In this document: one piece after another, positions 5,852 through 11,053 of the stretch
Numbering within the stretch: the first letter of the stretch is position 1
Layout: each line of letters starts with the position of its first letter
From: Aquifex sp.
GTDB lineage: Bacteria; Aquificota; Aquificia; Aquificales; Aquificaceae
Direction: 5' to 3'
DNA: 13,083 nt
Assembly: GCA_015487405.1 (NCBI GenBank)
Contig: WFPV01000032.1
Location: 1-13,083, forward strand
Notes under the pieces: model-generated
What the model was told of the DNA's origin: nothing
The model's input: the letters and a program-made list of their open reading frames with translations, nothing else
The model's database searches: none
Position numbers and translations under genes: made by a program

Positions 5852-7705
5852 TTAATCCAGCTTACCAAGGTAAACAAGAAGTGTAGTAATAGCCGCAGGA
5901 GTAATTCCGTCTATACGGGAAGCCTGACCGACGGTTATGGGTTTGAACTTCTTTAGTTTTTCCCTCGCTTCCTTAGTAAGACCGGGTATCTTGTCGTAGT
6001 CTATATCTTCGGGGATTTTCACGTCTTCAAGTTTTTTTAGCTTTTCGTTTAGCTTCCTTTCCCTTTCAATGTAAGGTTCATACTTCAGCTGGATTTCAAC
6101 TTCTTCCTTTACGTAAGGATGTTCAGGGACTTCGTAGCCAAACTTCTCTTTTACATCGTCAAGGGTGTAATTCATCGTCATAAGGGTAGCTATGTTGTAG
6201 CTCCTCGTATCCCCGCCGACGGCTACGCTTACTCTTTCCGTTTTGTAAAACTCCTTCCACATTTCAATCTCTCTTTCTATTTCTTGGACGAGCTTATACT
6301 GCTCCTCCGTTAAGAGCCCGAGCTCCCTTCCGAGTTTTGCGAGCCTGAGGATTGCGTTATCCTGCCTAAGATATAACCTGTATTCGGAGCGGGAAGTAAA
6401 GAGTCTGTAGGGCTCGGTTACGCCTTTAGTAGTAAGGTCATCTATCATCACTCCTATGTAGCTCTCGTCCCTTCTGAGGTATATTGGTTCTTTTCCAAAG
6501 GCTCTCAGTGCCGCGTTTATTCCCGCGACTATTCCCTGTCCTGCGGCTTCCTCGTAACCGGTAGTTCCGTTGAAGTTTCCTGCGTGGAAAAGTCCCCTTA
6601 TTTTTTTAGTTTCTAAAGTTGGATAGAGTTCCGTGGGTGGAACTACGTCGTATTCAATCGCGTAAGCCGGTCTTATAAGAACAACGTTCTCAAGTCCGGG
6701 AATGGAGCGATACATCTCCCACTGAACTTCTTCGGGCAAGGAAGTTGAAAGTCCGTTGGGATAGATTTCTATGGTATCCAAGCCTTCGGGCTCTAAGAAT
6801 ATCTGGTGCCTGTCTTTGTCCGGGAACTTCACAATCTTGTCCTCAATGGAGGGACAGTAACGGGGTCCTATTCCCTTTATAAGTCCTCCGTAGAGAGCAG
6901 TTCTGTGGAGGTTTTTCCTTATGATTTCGTGGGTCTTTGGAGTGGTGTAGGTTATCCAGCAGTTTACCTGCGGTTTTCCCTTCTCAAACCAGTAAGTTCC
7001 TACGGGCTCTGTCCAGAAGGAGAACTTGGGAGGCGGGTCGTCTCCGGGAGCTACTTCTAAGCCGGAAAAGTCTATGGTTCTTTTATCCAACCTTGCCGGT
7101 GTTCCTGTTTTAAACCGCATGAGGGGAAAGTCGTGCCTTCTGTAGAACTCGGAGAGTCCTTCACTTCTTGGCTCTCCGAGCCTTCCTCCGGGTATCATCT
7201 TATCTCCTATGTAGATAACTCCGTTCAGGAAGGTTCCCGTTGTGACGACTACCGCCTTCGTTCTGTATTCAACTCCGAGGTTCGTCCTTACCGCCGCTAC
7301 CTTGTCTCCCTCTAAGATTATGTCAACTACTTCTTCCTGCTTTATGTAAAGGTTTACTTGATTTTCACAAACTCTCTTCATATACTCCTTGTATCTCTTC
7401 TTATCCGCTTGGGCTCTGGGGGACTGAACCGCCTTTCCTTTTCTCGTGTTTAGCATCTTGAACTGGATTCCCGTGTGGTCTATAGCCTTTCCCATCTCCC
7501 CACCGAGGGCGTCTATTTCTCTTACAACTATTCCCTTAGCTATTCCGCCTATTGCGGGGTTGCAGGACATCTGTCCTATAGTGTCCGCGTTCAGGACAAA
7601 CATAGCGGTCTTTGCTCCCATCCTTGCGGCTGCAAGTGCCGCCTCTATTCCTGCGTGTCCCCCGCCTATTACCACTACGTCAAATTCGTCAACCACCATA
7701 GCCAT
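5852..7705 (-). CDS. mnmG: tRNA uridine-5-carboxymethylaminomethyl modification enzyme MnmG (GidA)
   Basis: MnmG is the FAD-dependent subunit that, with the GTPase MnmE, installs the carboxymethylaminomethyl group at C5 of wobble uridine 34 in certain tRNAs. The 617-residue protein is full length. The FAD site GGGHAG is at 14-19. The two conserved cysteines are C48 in SCNPAIGG and C284 in GPRYCPSIEDK, and the second family signature follows at about 376-391 (GNFNGTTGYEEAAGQG). The helical C-terminal end, with TVGQASRIDGITPAA at 591-605, is the region that docks with MnmE and tRNA. Two ATGs are possible (7705 and 7699); neither has a Shine-Dalgarno sequence, and the first is kept. It faces the prefoldin cluster across a divergent promoter region. 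No mnmE is in the window. Confidence 0.97.
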   Translation of the reverse strand: MAMVVDEFDVVVIGGGHAGIEAALAAARMGAKTAMFVLNADTIGQMSCNPAIGGIAKGIVVREIDALGGEMGKAIDHTGIQFKMLNTRKGKAVQSPRAQADKKRYKEYMKRVCENQVNLYIKQEEVVDIILEGDKVAAVRTNLGVEYRTKAVVVTTGTFLNGVIYIGDKMIPGGRLGEPRSEGLSEFYRRHDFPLMRFKTGTPARLDKRTIDFSGLEVAPGDDPPPKFSFWTEPVGTYWFEKGKPQVNCWITYTTPKTHEIIRKNLHRTALYGGLIKGIGPRYCPSIEDKIVKFPDKDRHQIFLEPEGLDTIEIYPNGLSTSLPEEVQWEMYRSIPGLENVVLIRPAYAIEYDVVPPTELYPTLETKKIRGLFHAGNFNGTTGYEEAAGQGIVAGINAALRAFGKEPIYLRRDESYIGVMIDDLTTKGVTEPYRLFTSRSEYRLYLRQDNAILRLAKLGRELGLLTEEQYKLVQEIEREIEMWKEFYKTERVSVAVGGDTRSYNIATLMTMNYTLDDVKEKFGYEVPEHPYVKEEVEIQLKYEPYIERERKLNEKLKKLEDVKIPEDIDYDKIPGLTKEAREKLKKFKPITVGQASRIDGITPAAITTLLVYLGKLD

Positions 7706-7755
7706 AGCAATTTATTAAATCTAAACCTTCTCCGAGGAAATCCTATAACCTTTCG

Positions 7756-7793
7756 CAAATTTAGTATAATCGACTTAAGTTTTATGATAGTCT
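7756..7793 (-). promoter_or_regulatory. Possible mnmG promoter
   Basis: On the minus strand a good -10 hexamer, TATACT, lies at 7768-7763. The -35 position 17 nt upstream is poor (ACTATC). Transcription would start near 7756, giving a leader of about 50 nt. The same AT-rich spot reads TATAAT on the plus strand (7765-7770), so the direction is not certain. Confidence 0.3.
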
Positions 7794-7805
7794 AATTTCT
7801 ATATC

Positions 7806-7823
7806 CAATGATAATAATCATTG
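7806..7823. promoter_or_regulatory. Perfect dyad CAATGAT-AATA-ATCATTG, candidate operator
   Basis: This 18-bp element has two perfect 7-bp arms separated by 4 nt. It lies in the divergent mnmG/prefoldin intergenic region and overlaps the first bases of the candidate -35 (TTGAAA, 7821-7826) of the prefoldin cluster. It loosely resembles Fur-family boxes (TGATAAT half-site on one side only), but the symmetric form is different. A dimeric regulator binding here could block the plus-strand promoter. No regulator gene is adjacent. Confidence 0.45.
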
Positions 7824-7850
7824 AAAATTTTATGAAAAAACTTATATTAA
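7821..7850 (+). promoter_or_regulatory. Candidate sigma-70-type promoter of the prefoldin-DUF505 cluster
   Basis: TTGAAA (7821-7826) is followed after 16 nt by TATATT (7843-7848), or after 18 nt by TATTAA (7845-7850). Transcription would start near 7855-7858, giving a short leader of about 27 nt that contains the strong ribosome-binding site AGGAGG at 7870-7875. A second TATAAT at 7765-7770 lacks a recognisable -35. Confidence 0.45.
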
Positions 7851-7865
7851 TTTTTAGTAAAAATT
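7849..7865. repeat. AT-only inverted repeat in the prefoldin leader
   Basis: AATTTTT (7849-7855) and AAAAATT (7859-7865) form a perfect 7-bp inverted repeat around AGT. A second inverted pair, TATGAAA (7831-7837) and TTTCATA (7864-7870), flanks it. Being nearly all A and T, an RNA hairpin would be unstable at the growth temperature expected here. A DNA-level role or chance from base composition is more likely. Confidence 0.3.
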
Positions 7866-7883
7866 TCATAGGAGGTGGGTAAG

Positions 7884-8336
7884 ATGGCAGAAGAAAGGAA
7901 GGAAGTTCAAAAGACTCCTGAGCAAAAGATGGAAGAGCTAAACAGGCAGCTCAGGGGTTATATGGCTAACATTGAAGCTCTTAGAGCTGAAATAGCCGTT
8001 ATCAATCAAACCATCTCCGACCTCAGAACCGCGGAAGCTACCTTAAGGGCTCTCAAGGAGCTCGGAAAGGGCAAAGAAATACTCCTTCCCGTAGGAGCTA
8101 CCGCACAGGTAAAGGCTAAGCTGGAAGGCGTTGACGAGGTCATAATGAGCGTGGGAACGGGAATCTCCGCGGTAATGAGCTACGACGAAGCGGTTGACAA
8201 GATAAGAAAGGAAATAGCGGCACTGGAGGCACTCAGAAGGGCATTAGAGGAAGCCATAGCAGACCTCTACAACCAAATTGAAGACCTTCTTGAAAAGGTC
8301 AGAGAAGTCGGAAAGGAGGAGGCTAAGGCACAATGA
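7884..8336 (+). CDS. pfdA: Archaeal-type prefoldin alpha class subunit (gamma-prefoldin-like)
   Basis: The 150-residue protein has the prefoldin alpha layout: an N-terminal coiled-coil helix (about 11-60), a central double beta-hairpin segment (about 64-98; EILLPVGATAQVKAKL, EVIMSVGTGISAVMS), and a C-terminal coiled-coil helix (about 101-147). Prefoldins are holdase chaperones of archaea and eukaryotes: the usual form is an alpha2-beta4 hexamer, and some archaea also make a homomeric alpha-like gamma-prefoldin filament. Presence in a bacterium suggests transfer from archaea. The ATG at 7884 has AGGAGG 8 nt upstream; the in-frame GTG at 7875 lies inside that site and is rejected. There is no standard beta subunit beside it, although the 99-residue gene downstream may be one. 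It heads a seven-gene coupled cluster. Confidence 0.87.
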   Translation: MAEERKEVQKTPEQKMEELNRQLRGYMANIEALRAEIAVINQTISDLRTAEATLRALKELGKGKEILLPVGATAQVKAKLEGVDEVIMSVGTGISAVMSYDEAVDKIRKEIAALEALRRALEEAIADLYNQIEDLLEKVREVGKEEAKAQ

Positions 8337-8821
8337 GATATTTTCTAACGGCAACAGGGATAGCTTTAGCGGGTTTACTCGTGGGAGGTGGGGTCGGTTC
8401 CTACCTCACCTCTTCAAAACTTTTAAAACAGTTTCAGAACATACCAGGCTCTCCCATAGTCTTGAGTGCCCAATACGACAAGGAGAAACACCTCATCAGA
8501 TACGCCATATCCAATCCCGGAACGCTCCCGATAAAGGTTATAGAGAAAGCTCTCGTCTTTACTCCCGGAAAGGAGTCTAAGGAAAAGGGCTACATTTTAT
8601 CAAATATCCCTGCAAACATAGAGATTCCTCCCCTCAGCGTTGCTGTAGTTGAGTTGAAACTGAAAGAAGGAACCGAAAAACTCCAGCCGGGAGACGTAGT
8701 CCTCGCAACCTTCACCTACACCCATCCCCTATCTCAGGACTTGTACACCGTAGTCCACTCCTTCACTCACGGAGCTCCCAAACAGGAAAAGAAAGAAGAG
8801 AAGCAGGAGGAAAGTAAATGA
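8333..8821 (+). CDS. Single-span membrane-anchored protein with an outer beta-rich domain, unknown function
   Basis: I do not recognise this 162-residue protein. It begins with an uncleaved-looking membrane helix (about 4-24, Gly/Ala/Leu-rich). Residues about 40-145 look like a beta-sandwich of CARDB/Ig type: alternating hydrophobic strands, SNPGTLPIKV at 60-69, IPPLSVAVVELKL at 98-110, and LQPGDVVLATFTYTH at 117-131. This pattern is common in extracytoplasmic adhesion or assembly domains, but the assignment is inference. The last 15 residues are a highly charged Lys/Glu tail. The start overlaps the prefoldin stop as ATGA, with AAGGAGGAGG upstream. The topology suggests the domain faces the periplasm. 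There are no cysteines and no lipobox. Confidence 0.7.
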   Translation: MRYFLTATGIALAGLLVGGGVGSYLTSSKLLKQFQNIPGSPIVLSAQYDKEKHLIRYAISNPGTLPIKVIEKALVFTPGKESKEKGYILSNIPANIEIPPLSVAVVELKLKEGTEKLQPGDVVLATFTYTHPLSQDLYTVVHSFTHGAPKQEKKEEKQEESK

Positions 8822-9357
8822 GAGCAGAAACAGTAGTCCAGTGGGGACTTATATTCTTAATGGCTCTCCTTCTATTCTTTGCCTTCACAGGAATATTCAT
8901 CTCAACACTTACCTTAGCTCTAACGCCTGAAGGTTTCGCATTTTTATTGGGACTACTCGGAGCCTGGCTCTTTGCCAACAAGCTCCTGTTCGGATACGGA
9001 AGTTTTCTTTTTACCGCGGAGGCAATCCTTAACAACGAAGAGGTAAACAGGGAAGAGCTTGAAAAGAAAACAAACCAGCCGAAAGAACAAATAGCCGAGC
9101 TTTCCATAGTCTCACTAATGTTTTTATGGCTCCAAAGCCTTGATTACTACAGATACGCTTACTACGGACTCTTTACACTGTTTTTAATCCTTATGCTCCT
9201 TACCAAGTTCAACCTCCTCGGGGCTCTTATAGTCGGAAACTACTTAGAGGGAGCCTTTTGGGGAGCTGCGGTAGTGACTCTGTTCGTATTTGCCTTAGAG
9301 ATAACCGCAAACTACCTTATGGGAGAACTCCTCGAGAGGGAAGCTCAAAATGGATAA
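8818..9357 (+). CDS. Polytopic membrane protein, unknown function
   Basis: I do not recognise this 179-residue protein. It has about four to five membrane helices: about 9-34, 38-58, 113-130 and 134-168, with a weaker hydrophobic stretch at about 95-108. Between the second and third lies a charged loop (about 67-95; NNEEVNREELEKKTNQPKEQ) that looks cytoplasmic, and a short acidic tail ends the protein. No transporter signature, heme ligand set or catalytic motif is evident. The ATG overlaps the previous stop by 4 nt and has AGGAGG 7 nt upstream. Its pairing with the preceding single-span protein suggests that the two form a membrane subcomplex to which the soluble products of this cluster could attach. 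That is inference from coupling alone. Confidence 0.72.
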   Translation: MRAETVVQWGLIFLMALLLFFAFTGIFISTLTLALTPEGFAFLLGLLGAWLFANKLLFGYGSFLFTAEAILNNEEVNREELEKKTNQPKEQIAELSIVSLMFLWLQSLDYYRYAYYGLFTLFLILMLLTKFNLLGALIVGNYLEGAFWGAAVVTLFVFALEITANYLMGELLEREAQNG

Positions 9358-10039
9358 AAAGGAACTCGCTGAAAAGATAGCTCTAAATACCTTGGTGTTT
9401 GAAACCTTTGGTCAACCCGAAAAGGAGAGAGAGTTTGAGATAGAGGACCTAAGGCGGTGGGGCTTTGACTTAATCCTCGGAAAGAAAAATGGAGTTAGGA
9501 CCTTTTTTGCTTCAGAAATCGGAAGGGAGGTCGGGGAGAAGTGGGAGGAGGGAGGGGCTACCTACGAAGTTGAAGAAATTCTCTTAGAGCTCCCAAAAAA
9601 CAAAAAACTCCTTGCAAAGATAAGAACTCAGGAAGGACAAGCTTACATAATCGCTTACCTCAGGGAAGGAGATGAAGACTTAGAGATACTCAGAGTTCCC
9701 GCCCCTTCCCTCCTTATGGCTTTCTTCAGGAAGCATCACCTCCACGAGCTTGCAAACAGCCTAAAGAGTGTTGGAGTAATAACGGAGTTCTACAAACAAA
9801 GGGGACACGAAAGTGTTCCCCTTCCCTATAAAAAGCTACCTTTGGTTGCGAAGGATTTTTTAGAGAGGGCTAAAAAAGTAGAAAAGATGGCGGGATTTGG
9901 TAGAGTAGCACTCGCTTACTTCGGTAAAACGAGGGAGAAAGATAACCGCTTCAGAGTTTCCTGGCTTCTTCCCACGATTGCTTTATTTGACATAGATATT
10001 GCGGAAAAAGCTAACACTGCACTGGGGGAATTCAAATGA
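9350..10039 (+). CDS. Soluble hypothetical protein of the prefoldin cluster
   Basis: I do not recognise this 229-residue protein. It is charged and has no membrane segment or signal peptide. The N-terminal part is helical (MDKKELAEKIALNTLVFETF), followed by a mixed alpha/beta region (about 30-115) with alternating strands such as EEILLELPKN and AYIIAYLREG. Helices containing MAFFRKHHLHELANSL (about 123-138) come next, and the C-terminal third has GFGRVALAYFGKTREKDNRF (182-201). The basic stretches and His pair (H129-H130) could contact nucleic acid, but no known catalytic motif is seen. It overlaps the membrane-protein gene by 8 nt (ATGGATAA), with GAGGG about 9 nt before the ATG, and the RAMP-like gene by 4 nt. 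That placement makes a shared complex with the next product plausible. Confidence 0.68.
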   Translation: MDKKELAEKIALNTLVFETFGQPEKEREFEIEDLRRWGFDLILGKKNGVRTFFASEIGREVGEKWEEGGATYEVEEILLELPKNKKLLAKIRTQEGQAYIIAYLREGDEDLEILRVPAPSLLMAFFRKHHLHELANSLKSVGVITEFYKQRGHESVPLPYKKLPLVAKDFLERAKKVEKMAGFGRVALAYFGKTREKDNRFRVSWLLPTIALFDIDIAEKANTALGEFK

Positions 10040-10761
10040 AGTTGATAACTTGGGCACCCGTCCTTCTCTCCTCTAAAAGATTTCCGGAAGAGAACGGGAA
10101 GAAGTTCCTTCCCGGAAGGGAAGTGAAGGAAGCCATTAAGGATGCTCTCGTCTATTACGCACTCAAAAAGGACAAGGAGCTCGATAACAAAGTTAAGAAG
10201 TTCATAAGAATGCACAGGAAGAGCTCCCTTCGGGAGCTGATAAGAAACGTAGAGAAAATGGTTCTTGAGAAAGAAAAGGAGCTTCTTGAGAGTATAAAGA
10301 TTCCCGAGAAGGTATTCCTTGAGGGCAGCCAAATAAAGGAAAAACCCCTAGAGGTATACGACCTAAAACGCTGGGACTTTAAGGATGTTTTCAAGAGTGA
10401 AGTTTTTGAAGGTGTTGTTGAGCTAAATATAGAAGGTGATATTGAAAAGATAAAACCCGCTTGCCACTCCTACTGTGAGGCACTGGCACACGCGGAGCTT
10501 ACCTTCGTTCGGGAGCACCCGATAGGTGAGATATTTCACAGAAACCTCCTTTCCGAGATGAAGAACTGGGAAATACCGCTTAGGATAGGCTTCTGGACCA
10601 CCGCACCTTTCGGCGGAAGACTCTTCTGGTTCTGGGGAGACAAGGAGATAAGGAACAAGATAAGAAGGCTCTATAGAATAGACCTAAGACCAAGGAAGGT
10701 GATATACCTTCCCCTTGACAAAAAAACCGCAGGCTGGACGGAGGTGAAGAAAGATGCTTGA
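10036..10761 (+). CDS. Divergent RAMP-like protein resembling CRISPR Csm5
   Basis: The 241-residue protein shows three blocks in the order and spacing expected of Csm5-type RAMPs. An N-terminal strand (LITWAPVLL) leads into FLPGREVKEAIKDALVYYAL at 24-43, comparable to the family's iPGSSlKGaiRtAll. LRIGFWTTAPFGGRLFW at 182-198 is comparable to the glycine-rich fRLGxGxG block. PRKVIYLPLDKKTAGWTEV at 219-237 is comparable to the final fPkTrxlv...plGWv. A helical insertion lies at about 45-90. In type III CRISPR systems Csm5 caps the crRNA filament, but no cas10, csm2-4 or repeat array is visible here. If the match holds, this is a stand-alone RNA-binding RAMP. It overlaps its neighbours by 4 and 8 nt. 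The match is by eye; a profile-profile search would be decisive. Confidence 0.5.
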   Translation: MKLITWAPVLLSSKRFPEENGKKFLPGREVKEAIKDALVYYALKKDKELDNKVKKFIRMHRKSSLRELIRNVEKMVLEKEKELLESIKIPEKVFLEGSQIKEKPLEVYDLKRWDFKDVFKSEVFEGVVELNIEGDIEKIKPACHSYCEALAHAELTFVREHPIGEIFHRNLLSEMKNWEIPLRIGFWTTAPFGGRLFWFWGDKEIRNKIRRLYRIDLRPRKVIYLPLDKKTAGWTEVKKDA

Positions 10762-11053
10762 AAGACTAAAGGAGATAACCAAGCTCCTCAAGGGAGCTTT
10801 GGAACAAAGGAGTAGAACCAAAGAGGGCTACATAAGGGAAGAAAAAGTGAAGCAAGCTGTAGAGCTCATAGAAGCCCTGGAAAGGGATATAATGGAAAAG
10901 GAGCTGAGCCTCGCCAAAGAGGTATTGGAAAAGTTTGATGACAACAGAAAGTTTTACTACCTGATGGGACACCTTTACGTGGAAGTTTCTAAAGAGGAAG
11001 CTAAGAAGCTCATAGAGGAAGAGCTAAAACTCTTTAAAGGAGGAGAGAAATGA
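10754..11053 (+). CDS. Small helical protein, possibly a short prefoldin-beta-like subunit
   Basis: The 99-residue, highly charged protein is predicted almost fully helical: a long amphipathic helix or pair at about 1-58, then a short break (FDDNRKFYYLMGHLYVEV, 61-78), then a final helix at 79-95. The break resembles the prefoldin-beta hairpin (about D.kvYk.vG.lfv), followed by the skee..eL helix (SKEEAKKLIEEEL). If so, the second coiled-coil helix is shortened compared with the usual 115-120 residue beta subunit. A small all-helical Csm2-like protein is the other reading, given the RAMP-like gene before it; nothing specific supports that. GGAGGTG lies about 8 nt before the ATG. It overlaps the upstream gene by 8 nt and the downstream gene by 4 nt. 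Confidence 0.6.
   Translation: MLERLKEITKLLKGALEQRSRTKEGYIREEKVKQAVELIEALERDIMEKELSLAKEVLEKFDDNRKFYYLMGHLYVEVSKEEAKKLIEEELKLFKGGEK

Noticed and set aside
7765..7770. TATAAT on the plus strand as the main promoter of the prefoldin cluster
   Set aside because: No -35-like hexamer lies 16-18 nt upstream. The TTGAAA/TATATT pair nearer the gene is better, and the same site reads as TATACT for mnmG on the other strand.
7446..7795. Two plus-strand open frames opposite the start of mnmG
   Set aside because: They are antisense to conserved FAD-binding coding sequence and have no initiation signals; they mirror the real gene.
8763..9107. A minus-strand frame across the membrane-protein genes
   Set aside because: It is a shadow of two coupled plus-strand genes with good ribosome-binding sites; its Ser/Phe-rich product looks like antisense translation.
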